Source: Lachnospiraceae bacterium
GTDB taxonomy: Bacteria > Bacillota > Clostridia > Lachnospirales > Lachnospiraceae
Reading direction: 5' to 3'
NCBI GenBank assembly: GCA_021202465.1
Contig: JAJQCZ010000025.1
Coordinates: 1 to 64,000 of the forward strand
Length of the DNA: 64,000 nucleotides
Shown here: positions 54,885-63,868 of the stretch, piece by piece
How positions within the stretch are numbered: position 1 is the stretch's first letter
Layout of the letters: each line of letters begins with the position of its first letter
The notes under the pieces: model-generated
Database searches by the model: none
The model's input: only the letters and a program-made list of their open reading frames with translations
Told to the model about the DNA's origin: nothing
Program-made: the position numbers and the translations under genes

Positions 54885-55291
54885 GCGGCTGCAACCTCCT
54901 TCCTTGAAAAGCAGGACACAATGCCTGCCAGAATAGCCACCAGACAGATGACCAGAATCAGAATCACCGGCTGAATCCCGCCCTGAGAGCCGTACATGGT
55001 AAATCCTCCGTTCCAGTCGGCCCACACGGGAAAGCTGTTCAGGAAGAACACCCCCAGAGCAAAGCTGTCACAGAATACCGCTGCCAGATTCGCCCACTGC
55101 GAAAGCTCCGTATCTATTTTCGCATAAAATCCTGCACAGACCGCCCCCAGAGCCAGAAAAATCACCACTGCCAGGTCAAAATAGGTATTATATACCGCAC
55201 CGTAGATGCAAAATGCAATCAGATCCACCAGAGTCACCGCTGCACAGGCCCAGCCTGCCGCCGCGCTCAATCCCAGTTTTTTCGTCTTCAT
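54881..55291 (-). CDS. Small four-segment membrane protein
   Basis: 136 residues with four membrane segments (about 8-33, 37-55, 66-85, 108-128). No known motif. Six bases separate its start from the stop of the permuted GH3, and it overlaps the lipoprotein gene by four bases. The tight packing suggests a complex with the membrane GH3 and the lipoprotein. Function unknown. Confidence 0.7.
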   Translation of the reverse strand: MKTKKLGLSAAAGWACAAVTLVDLIAFCIYGAVYNTYFDLAVVIFLALGAVCAGFYAKIDTELSQWANLAAVFCDSFALGVFFLNSFPVWADWNGGFTMYGSQGGIQPVILILVICLVAILAGIVSCFSRKEVAAA

Positions 55292-55297
55292 ATTCTC

Positions 55298-58246
55298 TTA
55301 CACCTCTTCCTTACTCTTGACTGTCCTCTTTTTGCGCCGGGACGAGACCACTGCCAGCACTGTAAACACCACAAAGCCTGCAATACCAATCACATTGGCG
55401 ACCATCAACGCAAGCTGCCAGCCCGGCACAATCACGTACACGGAACCGCCGCTGTATACCTCATTGATTGATACCGAATGCGCCATCACATAGAGATTTC
55501 TCTTGGCTGCATCGCGCAGACACTGAAGAATATATCCGTCGCCATCTTCAACGGCCTCTACAACAGCCGCTGCGAAGTCTCCCGAGGTATCCATGCAGGC
55601 ATAATCCATACCGGCCACAATGTTTTCCAGGAAATCGACCTGGTAGCCCAGTCCCACATAACCGTCATTGGTCACATGTCCTTTAAAGCCCCACTCTGTC
55701 TTCAGCACCGTCGTCAGAAGAGAAGAATTCTTGGCGCAGCAGGTGATACCGATCCGGTTCAGGCCGCACATTGTAGACAGCGCACCACCGGCAAAGGAGC
55801 CTTCAAAGTTTCTCAGATAGATCTCACGGATGGCCTGTTCCTGTGCGAAGGTACTCACGCCCTCCCGCTCGGTCTCCTGATCGTTGAGCGTGAAGTGCTT
55901 TACGCAGTAAGAGACACCCGTTGACTGCATTGCTTCCGCTTCCACATACCCCATGTAATAGCTCAGTGTGCTGTCCTCAGACCAGTACTGGTCGGCACGT
56001 CCTCCAAAGGGAGTACGATGTAGATCTCCGCCGCCATACCACACTTCATCATAACCGAGGCAACCGGCGATAACGCCTTCCAGATAACCGTGCTGCGTCG
56101 CCAGATCCAGGTTCCATGTTCTCGCCGTATTGGCCTCTGAGACAAACCGCGCGGAACCTCCGCCGCTGCTGTTGTCATCGATTCTCGCGTTTCCGACCAC
56201 GTCGAGATCCGCCACCACCTGAGCCGAGACGCTGTCTGTCATCAGATTTGCCAGTTCCGTGACAGAGAACTCATCCAGGAACAGGTTCCAGGTCTCATCG
56301 TCGTCAAAATCCACATCCAGCATATCCAGCAGCGTCAGGCCGTTGTCCGCCTCCTGAGTGAAATCATCCACGGATACCGCCTCATAATCCGCCGGATCAT
56401 ACCAGTCGTCCGCCAGTCCCTCGATAATTTCCTCTGTCGCCTCCAGCTCTACGGTTTCGACGGGATAGGTTCCCTCCCAGTCACTGCGGGACAGATACGT
56501 AAAGTCATATCCATAATAGGTGATATCCGCTTCGTCAAAGGCATTGGTCACTTCTGCGTCCGTGTAAATCGAAGTGGAATATGTTTCCGTATCCAGTTCT
56601 TCCTGTGTCCATGTATAAGTCTTGGAGGCATCTCCCTCCTCCGTCATCCCGTCAGCCGTGGTATAGCCCTTGGCGGCCAGAATGTTGTTGAGCGCATCGT
56701 GAGCGTCATCACCGATACTCAGATAATAATCGCCTGCGCTGAGAATATATGTCTGAGCTCCATTGGAATCATAGCTGGCCAGAAAATATCCGGACACGCT
56801 GATCGTCAGCGTCTGACTTGCCCCTGGCTCGATGGAATCTGTCTTATCATAAGCAACCAGCTGCACAGAAGACTTCTCCACCAGATTTTCTTTCTCATAA
56901 TCACCGTAGGGCGTCTGCGCATATACTTCCACCACATCCTTACCGGCCACATCCCCTGTATTTGTCACAGTGACTTCCATGGTGTACGTATCGCTCTCTT
57001 CGTCATAAGTAACCGAGTCGATGGTCTGCTCAAAGGTGGTATACGAAAGTCCGTACCCGAAGGTATACATCATCTCTTCTTCATAATTCCACGCTTCTCC
57101 ATCGGAAGATCCCTCTGTACTGTCCGCATTGCCGGTTCCCATGACGGTATCCTCATATCTCGTCTCATAATACCGGTATCCCACATAGATTCCTTCAGCA
57201 TAGATGATATACCAGTCGATGTGATCTCCGTTCGCCTCGTTGTCGTCCGGATTCGCCTCATTAATCTCCTCATAGTTCGTCCAGCGAATCGTATCCTCCT
57301 GATTGGAGTAGGTCGTCGCAGGGGCCGAGACCGAATTGGCTGCGTAGGTATCCGTCAGATGCCCGGAAGGATTCACTTCGCCTGTCAGGACCTCTCCGAT
57401 CGCCGTGCAGCCATAGCTTCCGCACTCGCCGACCTGAATGGCCGCGTCAATGTCATACTCCTCCAGGAAACCGAGTTCCATCTGGTATTCCGTGGAAATG
57501 ATCACGACCACTTTGCCAAAGATTCCTGCTTCCTTCTGTTCCATCAGGTACTCAATCAGAGCCTCCTCATTTTCGGACAGATCCAGGAAATGCCGGGCGC
57601 TCCCGTCCTCATAGGTCTCTGTCGTAGAGTATTTCAGCAGATCATTTCCCTCTCCGCCTTCCCGGGCCAGGACGACGATAGCAACATCATTATAGTCATT
57701 CTGCCAGGTACTCTCGTAAGCCTTTACAGAATCGATATCTGCCTCGACCAACTCTGTATTGCTGTTGGAACCAAGACCTTCATAGACATTCGTGCAGAGT
57801 TCCGTATTGACATTATCCGCCCCGAATGTGTCCTCCATGGCGTCGACAAAGCTTGTATATGTCATATAGTCCGGGGACTGCGTGCTGTAAATCGATGAAT
57901 TCACAGACGCATTTCCAAAAATGGTCAGACGGCTGTCTGAAGAAATGGGCAATGCGTCATCCTCATTTTTCAGAAGAACAATTGCCTCCTCCTCCGACTC
58001 AATGTTCAGATCTGCCGCTGCCGCGTAAGCATCCACCAACGCGTCTGCGTCAGAGCCGTATTCATTTTCATAATAAGCTGTGCTGACCGTGTCGTCCGAT
58101 GCCTCCGTACGGGTCACGTCAATGCCCGCATACGTATTGATGATTCCGTCATACTGGAAAGTGATGGTGGCGGCCGTCATGCTCACCAGCATCACAAACG
58201 CCATGATGGCAGCAAGACCACGAAAAACCGCTGTATTTTTCTTCAT
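55298..58246 (-). CDS. Membrane-anchored GH3 enzyme with reversed domain order
   Basis: 982 residues from MKKNTAVF; an upstream GTG has no ribosome site, while AGGAGG lies 13 bases before this ATG. A membrane anchor (about 8-30) comes first. Then the GH3 domains occur in the order sandwich (EEEAIVLLKNEDDALPI, about 90), Fn3-like (FGYGLSYTTFE, about 395-500), barrel (about 640-930; YCVKHFTLNDQE, then GFKGHVTNDG). It ends in a second membrane segment (about 945-970) and a basic tail. Thus both ends sit in the membrane. In the nucleophile loop the usual SDW is replaced by TND, keeping the Asp. Reversed-order GH3 enzymes are known in rumen Clostridia. Confidence 0.88.
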   Translation of the reverse strand: MKKNTAVFRGLAAIMAFVMLVSMTAATITFQYDGIINTYAGIDVTRTEASDDTVSTAYYENEYGSDADALVDAYAAAADLNIESEEEAIVLLKNEDDALPISSDSRLTIFGNASVNSSIYSTQSPDYMTYTSFVDAMEDTFGADNVNTELCTNVYEGLGSNSNTELVEADIDSVKAYESTWQNDYNDVAIVVLAREGGEGNDLLKYSTTETYEDGSARHFLDLSENEEALIEYLMEQKEAGIFGKVVVIISTEYQMELGFLEEYDIDAAIQVGECGSYGCTAIGEVLTGEVNPSGHLTDTYAANSVSAPATTYSNQEDTIRWTNYEEINEANPDDNEANGDHIDWYIIYAEGIYVGYRYYETRYEDTVMGTGNADSTEGSSDGEAWNYEEEMMYTFGYGLSYTTFEQTIDSVTYDEESDTYTMEVTVTNTGDVAGKDVVEVYAQTPYGDYEKENLVEKSSVQLVAYDKTDSIEPGASQTLTISVSGYFLASYDSNGAQTYILSAGDYYLSIGDDAHDALNNILAAKGYTTADGMTEEGDASKTYTWTQEELDTETYSTSIYTDAEVTNAFDEADITYYGYDFTYLSRSDWEGTYPVETVELEATEEIIEGLADDWYDPADYEAVSVDDFTQEADNGLTLLDMLDVDFDDDETWNLFLDEFSVTELANLMTDSVSAQVVADLDVVGNARIDDNSSGGGSARFVSEANTARTWNLDLATQHGYLEGVIAGCLGYDEVWYGGGDLHRTPFGGRADQYWSEDSTLSYYMGYVEAEAMQSTGVSYCVKHFTLNDQETEREGVSTFAQEQAIREIYLRNFEGSFAGGALSTMCGLNRIGITCCAKNSSLLTTVLKTEWGFKGHVTNDGYVGLGYQVDFLENIVAGMDYACMDTSGDFAAAVVEAVEDGDGYILQCLRDAAKRNLYVMAHSVSINEVYSGGSVYVIVPGWQLALMVANVIGIAGFVVFTVLAVVSSRRKKRTVKSKEEV

Positions 58247-58358
58247 GGGGTACTCTCTTCCTCCTTTGTTTCGTTTTACGGATAATTTTTTGTTATCCGC
58301 ATTGCTGTCTCCTTTGTTCTCCACAAATCCGACGGCGCCATTCGGATTAGTTGATTCC

Positions 58359-58364
58359 AGTATA
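58359..58364 (-). promoter_or_regulatory. Extended -10 promoter of the GH3 operon
   Basis: Minus strand TGTTATACT, -10 at 58359-58364. At the -35 distance the sequence is A-rich (AAAAGA region) with no usable hexamer, as expected for a promoter that needs an activator. Confidence 0.65.
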
Positions 58365-58394
58365 ACAGGTTCTGAATTTCTTCTCTTTTCTTTT

Positions 58395-58424
58395 CATAAA
58401 CTGTCATTTTTCTGCATAAATTGT
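58395..58424 (-). promoter_or_regulatory. Two direct repeats matching the LytTR binding site
   Basis: On the minus strand ACAATTTATG (58415-58424) and ACAGTTTATG (58395-58404), starts 20 bp apart, i.e. two helical turns. The second matches the LytTR consensus [TA][AC][CA]GTTN[AG][TG] at all nine positions, the first at eight. The pair ends about 43 bp upstream of the expected start site of the GH3 operon. Confidence 0.7.
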
Positions 58425-58500
58425 TTCCCTCCCCCTGTCTCCGGACCATTTTATAATACGCCGCGGAAGCTACGTGGGGCAGGCAGACAGCTATTTTCAG

Positions 58501-58527
58501 AAAAAAAGAGCGGCAGCGCCGCCCTCT
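58501..58527 (-). terminator. Terminator of the two-component operon
   Basis: AGAG..CGGC / GCCGCTCT stem directly at the histidine-kinase stop, followed by seven T on the minus strand. Confidence 0.8.
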
Positions 58528-59864
58528 TACTGTGAAGTCTGTATGGGAAGAGGAATCAATATCTTTAAACTGAAACGATTATCCACCGCTTCCACATCCA
58601 CCTCCCCGCCGTATTTCTGAGCGGTATTGCGGATGCTTTTCAGTCCATAACCATGGAATCCCCTTCCTTTCTTGGTTGTTTTCGGCAGATCTTTTTCAAA
58701 GGCAATTCCCTCCTCGCAATAATTCTCACACCGGACGATTAGGAAGCTCTGCTGAGAAAAAACGGACAGATGAATCATCCTTTTTCCCTCGTCTTCAATT
58801 TTTTTCTCGCACTCGATGGCGTTGTCCAGAGCATTTCCAAAAATAGAACAGATATCCATGGTCTCAAGAAAATCAAGCAGGCTCCCATCCACCACAGAGG
58901 TAAAGGTAATATGATCATTGTAACAGCTCAGACTCTTGCTGGTCAGAATGATATCAAGCACTTTATTTCCTGTCTTCACCTGTGTCTCATAGCTGCTGAC
59001 GGAGGCCTCCATCCGATCCAGATATTCCCGGCGTTTGTCACTGTCCTCCTCCGCGCGCAATGCAATGATCTGATGCTTCAGATCGTGGTATTTATAATTG
59101 ATCATATCCAGCGTCTCCCGGGACTGCTGATATTGAAGATACTGATGCTCCAGCATGGACTCCGAGATATCGAGCTCGCACTGGATTTTCATATTGATGC
59201 GCAGAATATGATAGGCAAACAGCGTAATCACTCCACAGAGATCCATCAATGTCCGTATGTTGAAGATATCCGAAGAATACTCCGAACTAAACGGTGTGTT
59301 GATGTACGTGAAGCTCAGGTTACTCACCAGAAAAATCACGCCTCCAATGAAGACAGACAGCAGGAATTCCTTCCATGTCACATCCAGAGTCTCTTCTCCC
59401 CGGAAAAAATGCTGAACCAGAAGCCCCATCCCTCCAAAGAAAAAAACATAGATCAAAACCAGGAACAGCACACCGAAAACCGTCGCGGTCATCCCCATCT
59501 CATAGTACAGAAAACAGTAAAGCTGCCATCCCAGAGAAGCAGCCAATTCCGCCAGGACGAAAGATTCCACACAGCGGTAGCCCGCATCGAAAGCACTCCC
59601 CTCGTAGCTGATATACAGAAAAAAATACATGGAAAGGATGGCTGCCAGCATACAGAGGACCCACCAGAAACCATCCAGGCCATCCGTCACAGATAAAAAT
59701 GAAATCTGCCAGACCAGAAAAATCCCTGCCGCCACCGCCAGCCGCCGACCTTTGAGACGCCGGTTCACCTGCAGGATATACACCAGACAAGCCAGCCATT
59801 CTGCCGCCGCCGTGTATAATCTGGGTATATCCGGAAGCATCATTCCCGAAGCCCAGGTACCCAT
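58527..59864 (-). CDS. GHKL-type sensor histidine kinase
   Basis: 445 residues of the AgrC/LytS-like class that pairs with LytTR regulators. Six to seven membrane segments fill residues 1-230. The cytoplasmic part has a helix with the H-box-like YKYHDLKHQIIALR (about 265), the N-box SIFGNALDNAIECEKK (about 355) and the G-box HGYGLKSI. This resembles peptide-sensing kinases, but no signal-peptide gene was found next to it. GGAGG lies 11 bases before the ATG, which comes three bases after the in-frame stop of the restored response regulator. Confidence 0.88.
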   Translation of the reverse strand: MGTWASGMMLPDIPRLYTAAAEWLACLVYILQVNRRLKGRRLAVAAGIFLVWQISFLSVTDGLDGFWWVLCMLAAILSMYFFLYISYEGSAFDAGYRCVESFVLAELAASLGWQLYCFLYYEMGMTATVFGVLFLVLIYVFFFGGMGLLVQHFFRGEETLDVTWKEFLLSVFIGGVIFLVSNLSFTYINTPFSSEYSSDIFNIRTLMDLCGVITLFAYHILRINMKIQCELDISESMLEHQYLQYQQSRETLDMINYKYHDLKHQIIALRAEEDSDKRREYLDRMEASVSSYETQVKTGNKVLDIILTSKSLSCYNDHITFTSVVDGSLLDFLETMDICSIFGNALDNAIECEKKIEDEGKRMIHLSVFSQQSFLIVRCENYCEEGIAFEKDLPKTTKKGRGFHGYGLKSIRNTAQKYGGEVDVEAVDNRFSLKILIPLPIQTSQ

Positions 59865-59867
59865 CGC

Positions 59868-60576
59868 TTACTCAACCTCCCCCCAGTATTTCGTCAGGTC
59901 TCTCATGAAATCGTTCATCCGCGGCCGACTGATCAGCAGTTTCTCTCCCTTCACAACAGCACATTTTTCCTCAATGGCTTCCACATGTTTCAGGTTAATC
60001 AGGTATCCCTTATTCCCCCGGGAAAAAATGCATTCCCTCAAACCGGGTTTCCGCCGCCTTCATCGTCCCGCTGGAACAGAGATTTCCCCGGCTGGTATGA
60101 TATACAAGAGTATGCCCTTCACTTTCGATATAATAAATATCCGAGACATCCAGACGTTGAATACCGCCTCGGAAGGGAACTGTCACATAATGCTTCCCCT
60201 TTTGACGCAGCCTCCCGATGGCGCGCTCCAGTTTCTGGCTGAACACAAAATAAGAGAGTGGTTTGAGAATGTAATCCAGAGCGCCCACTTCATAACCACG
60301 GATTGCGTATTGCGGTAAATTCGTAATGAAAATGATGATTACCTCAGAATCTATCCGGCGAATCTCTTCAGCAGCTGTCATACCATTTACAAAACGCATT
60401 TCAATGTCCATCAAAATGATGTCAAATTCCGGTCTGTAATCTGCCGTAATCCCATCCCCGTCCCGGTAAACCCGGATGTCGAACGCCTCCTTTTTCTCTC
60501 TCTGATAATCGGCAAGAAATTGCTGTACCTGAGAGACAAACAGATCATCATCTTCAACAATGGCAATTCGGATCAT
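59868..60576 (-). pseudogene. LytTR response regulator, broken by a one-base frameshift
   Basis: The receiver domain (about 1-120) is intact: EDDD acid pocket, phosphoacceptor ILMDIEM, and Lys in YILKPL. The LytTR domain starts at about 130 and is cut off after MHFFPGE by a stop at 60010. In another frame the missing end reads on without a stop to 59868: GNKGYLINLKHVEAIEE, then LLISRPRMNDFMRDLT and KYWGEVE, exactly a LytTR C-terminus. The shift is in CCCCCGGGAAAAAA (60015-60028): removing one C/G restores HFFRGNKGYL. It could be a real mutation or a sequencing error. Paired with the GHKL kinase downstream. Confidence 0.9.
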
Positions 60577-60663
60577 GATCTCTCCCTTCTCCCTCGTAAA
60601 AAAAGGTTTTTCTAAAAAATTTTTAAACTAGTAACATTTTATTCATATTTGTTGTTTACATTA

Positions 60664-60690
60664 CTCATATCATTCTTTGAATGATATGAG
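60664..60690. repeat. Long palindrome upstream of the two-component genes
   Basis: CTCATATCATTC / GAATGATATGAG around TTT (27 nt), directly followed by the small GAGC-TTTTT-AGCTC and then by a hairpin CGCCCATGG / CCATGGGCG (60702-60735) with a T-run on the plus strand. It may be an operator for the two-component operon or part of a terminator for the PF06541-type gene. Confidence 0.5.
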
Positions 60691-60763
60691 CTTTTTAGCT
60701 CGTCGCCCATGGATTCCCCCCCCGTTCCCATGGGCGATTCTTTTTTATTCTTTTTCCGGAAGC

Positions 60764-61912
60764 CTAGTCCTCTCCGGAATCGGATTTTCCCGGCTTCTTT
60801 TTCCTGGTTCTCCATTTCACCGAGCGTTCACGCAGCTCTTTAAAGATCTCCTCGTGTCCGGCAGACCGGGCGCTGGGGTTTCTTTTAATCATGCCGCGGG
60901 AAAGCATCTCCGCCCGCTGCATCTGTTTTTTCCAATCTTCACGGTAGGACTGACGCAGCTGCTGCAGCTCTTCCTTTTTCTGTTCGTAACCATCCCGCAG
61001 ATCGGCCAGTGTCTCTCGGGAATCGGTGGCTGCCTCGTCCAGACTCTCACGGGCCTCGTCGGCCAGATCTTCCAGATTCTCTCTGGTTCTGGCAGCACGT
61101 GTTGTCCACGCCTGCCGCGCTTCCGTGTATCTCCTCATCAGCCTCTCCCGGGTCTCGGCGGTGAACTCGCCCAGATCTTCCATGGTCTCCGCCGCAAATT
61201 CTTCCAGACTCTCCCGGGCCAGCTCAGCCTGAATCCCCAGAAGCAGTCTGGATTCCTCCCTGCGAGCCTCCGCATGCTCCCGGGAATATTCCATCCGCGC
61301 CTCCAGACGGCCGCGCTGCTCCGCCAGCTGCAGTTCCAGATCGTCCAGATTCTCCCGAAGCTCGGCCCGCGCCTTCTCCATCGCCGTGATGAGGTGAGCC
61401 AGCTGCAGGGCTGCCCGGTTGGAGATATAAACGTCATAGAGAAAAACCGCACTGATTCCCGCATCCAGCAGATACAGCAGCCACGGCGCCATCACGAAAA
61501 CCAGCTGTTCCAGAGGATTCTGCGCGATCTCCACCAGAAAGAGCGTCAGCACACCCCAGCACAGAAAGGATTCCAGACAGATTACGCCGCGGAAATTGCG
61601 TTTCTTATCCGAGTAATCCCAGTATTTTACCTTGTACAGGGCCTCCATGCCAAGCCCCACGACCAGCTCCAGAATCGTCGCCGCCACGGCACCTGACAGA
61701 TATTCCAGAAGCAGATTGTTCCGGAAGGGAATCGTAACAAAAAGCACCAGAACCGCCCCGCTGCCGTACAGCGGCAGCAGCGGCAGATGCAGGAAGCCGC
61801 GGTTGACCCATCTTTTTTTAAGGATAGAGACATAACAGCTCTCAAAGATCCATCCCATAAAGCAGTAGAGATAAAAAAACATCAGCCACTGAGCAGGGGT
61901 ATATTCGACCAT
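60764..61912 (-). CDS. PF06541-type membrane protein with long coiled-coil tail
   Basis: 382 residues. The first 165 residues hold five membrane segments and match the putative ABC transporter type IV family (PF06541): MFFYLYCFMGWIFESCYVS, GFLHLPLLPLYGSGAV, WDYSDKKRNFRGVICLESFLCWG. After that comes an unusually long Glu/Arg/Ala-rich coiled coil (about 175-340) and a basic end. The family occurs throughout Firmicutes without a proven function. Its long helical tail suggests binding to a cytoplasmic partner. Confidence 0.82.
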   Translation of the reverse strand: MVEYTPAQWLMFFYLYCFMGWIFESCYVSILKKRWVNRGFLHLPLLPLYGSGAVLVLFVTIPFRNNLLLEYLSGAVAATILELVVGLGMEALYKVKYWDYSDKKRNFRGVICLESFLCWGVLTLFLVEIAQNPLEQLVFVMAPWLLYLLDAGISAVFLYDVYISNRAALQLAHLITAMEKARAELRENLDDLELQLAEQRGRLEARMEYSREHAEARREESRLLLGIQAELARESLEEFAAETMEDLGEFTAETRERLMRRYTEARQAWTTRAARTRENLEDLADEARESLDEAATDSRETLADLRDGYEQKKEELQQLRQSYREDWKKQMQRAEMLSRGMIKRNPSARSAGHEEIFKELRERSVKWRTRKKKPGKSDSGED

Positions 61913-62086
61913 GCAGAATCTCCTTTCCTGTTACGCCAGTCAGCGGACTTCACAGACAGCCGCTTCTCGCACAATTGTGCAATATCCTTGCCTTTTCTTA
62001 TCATACGACGATCATAACACAGAGCTGCATCCTCCGTAAAGTACTCTGTTCATCGAAGACAGCAAAGTACATCCCTTTCCTTATCT

Positions 62087-63001
62087 CTACAGCGTAAGAA
62101 TCACACACCACAGCGGCGCCGTCGCCATCGACAGGATGGTAGACAGGGCCACGATGCGGGCCGCGAAGGCCTCATCCTTCTCATATTTGGCGGCCAGGAC
62201 GGCCGTGACACTGGCGGCGGGCATGGCAGCCAGCAGAACGCTGACGCCCATGACCAGGCCCTCTACCCCGGCCAGACGGCAGCCCAGAAAGACCAGCGCC
62301 GGCACCAGGATCAGACGCACAAAACAGTAATACAGGCTGTCGCGGTCGATCATTTCCCGCCACTTCACCCCGCTGAGGATTGAGCCGATGAGGAGCATGG
62401 AAATGGGCGTGTTGGCGCTGCCCAGAGATTCCACCGTGGATTCCACAAAACCGGGAAGCTGCCACTGACTGATCATCAGAACCAGACCCAGAACGGCGGC
62501 AATGATACACGGGTGAGTCGCCACCTTCTTCGCCAGCTCCTTTCCGCTGGGACATTCGGTGTAGTAGGTCAGCCCGAAGGACCACATGAAGGTTCTCTGC
62601 GGAATCAGGTAAATAGAGGCATACAGCAGTCCCATGCTGCCGAAGGCTGCCTCCGCCACCGGATTGCCGAGGATTCCGGCGTTCGAACAGATCGTTGCAT
62701 ACTGAAGCACCTTCTTCCGACGGTCCGCATAACGGGGATAGAGGATCTTCCCCAGCAGCAGCGTGCCAATCTGAATCAGGATAGCGATCACAAAGATCGT
62801 CAGACAGCTGCGCAGCGTCTCCATATCAAAATCAATCAGGAAAGATTTCACAATACTGCAGGGAAGGAGCACATTGATGACCAGGTTCGTCAGCAGCGTC
62901 CGTCCCGCGGCGTCAATCATGCCGATCTCCGACAGAAACAGACCCAGCGCCATCAATAAGACGAGCATCACCTGCATTTCCAGAAGATTACTCAGATCCA
63001 T
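62087..63001 (-). CDS. AEC family transporter
   Basis: 304 residues with about ten membrane segments in two similar halves, typical of the auxin-efflux-carrier/AEC family of secondary transporters for organic acids and other anions. Features include the N-terminal LLMALGLFLSEIGMID, the CSNAGILGNPVAEAAFGSMG motif in the centre of the first half, and the GVSVLLAAMPAASVTAVLAAKYE motif in the second half. GGGAGG precedes the ATG. It overlaps the ComB-like gene by ten bases, so both are expressed together. Confidence 0.9.
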   Translation of the reverse strand: MDLSNLLEMQVMLVLLMALGLFLSEIGMIDAAGRTLLTNLVINVLLPCSIVKSFLIDFDMETLRSCLTIFVIAILIQIGTLLLGKILYPRYADRRKKVLQYATICSNAGILGNPVAEAAFGSMGLLYASIYLIPQRTFMWSFGLTYYTECPSGKELAKKVATHPCIIAAVLGLVLMISQWQLPGFVESTVESLGSANTPISMLLIGSILSGVKWREMIDRDSLYYCFVRLILVPALVFLGCRLAGVEGLVMGVSVLLAAMPAASVTAVLAAKYEKDEAFAARIVALSTILSMATAPLWCVILTL

Positions 63002-63717
63002 GCTTCACGCCTCCCGTCTGCCTGTCCGGACAGACGCCGCACAGAGAAGACGTCCTCCCCGCGGGGCGTCACCTGCAGCACGAAATCAAAGCGGTCGCGG
63101 TCCGTGCACATCCAGTAGTCCGCTTCCGGGAAGACGGCCTGCTTCTCCGGATCGAAGAATTTACATGCCGAAGGCTTCTCCCGCAGGATTGCCATCTCCT
63201 GCTCCATATCCAGCGCTTCCCCGGTGAGAAGACTGCGGATATAACGCCCGCAGAGCACATCCTCCGGCGCCTCGATCTCTCCCCGCAGTCCCATGCATAC
63301 CAGCGACACATCTTCCGGATTCCTCTCCCGGATATAGTTGGCCACCGCCCGGGCATTGACCAGGCTGCCGGTGACGATCTCCGAAGCCCCGGCGGCGTTC
63401 ACAATACCCTGCGTTCCCGCGCTGGTGGTATGAACCACCGTCCGTCCCGGCAGCATCTCCCGGTGGATCTGGGACGGCGAATTGCCGAAATCAAACCCCG
63501 GCAAGATGACGCCGCCGCGCTCCCCTACCAGAATATACTCCGGATGTTCCTCCTTCAGGCGACGAGCGGTCTCCGTCCGTCCCACGGCCAGTACCTCACA
63601 CACACCGGCATCGAAGAGAGTGCACTCCACCGAAAAAGCACGGAATACATCAATAATCACGGTTAGGCCCCGGGCCTGCCGGGCCCCTTCGATCAGCTGA
63701 AGCAATTTGATCTTCAC
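62992..63717 (-). CDS. 2-phosphosulfolactate phosphatase family (ComB-like)
   Basis: 241 residues from GTG at 63717 (AGGTG six bases upstream); a GTG three codons earlier is possible. ComB enzymes split 2-phosphosulfolactate into sulfolactate and phosphate, a step of coenzyme M synthesis in archaea, but bacterial members also exist and may act on other substrates. Motifs: TVIIDVFRAFSVE (about 18), GERGGVILPGFDFGNSP, and VVHTTSAGTQGIV. It overlaps the AEC transporter by ten bases, so the transporter may move a related anion; this is inferred. Confidence 0.85.
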   Translation of the reverse strand: MKIKLLQLIEGARQARGLTVIIDVFRAFSVECTLFDAGVCEVLAVGRTETARRLKEEHPEYILVGERGGVILPGFDFGNSPSQIHREMLPGRTVVHTTSAGTQGIVNAAGASEIVTGSLVNARAVANYIRERNPEDVSLVCMGLRGEIEAPEDVLCGRYIRSLLTGEALDMEQEMAILREKPSACKFFDPEKQAVFPEADYWMCTDRDRFDFVLQVTPRGEDVFSVRRLSGQADGRREAWI

Positions 63718-63868
63718 AAAATTCACCTGTACTTTCTAAACAAACACAAACCGCTGTCGCGGTTCGCCATCATACATGAACGCCGCCAGTCTGCCAGAGG
63801 AATATGTACACCCATCCTACTCCTGACGGCCTGACTTCTTTGCGAGGCATGCTCTTCGGGCAATGTTT

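Noticed and set aside
58247-58324. Longer N-terminus for the membrane GH3 (start GTG)
   Set aside because: No ribosome site lies before it and it would put 26 charged residues ahead of the membrane anchor.
63738-63770. Terminator between the second AEC gene and the ComB-like gene
   Set aside because: The stem has only six base pairs and the T-stretch is interrupted; kept as a weak hairpin.
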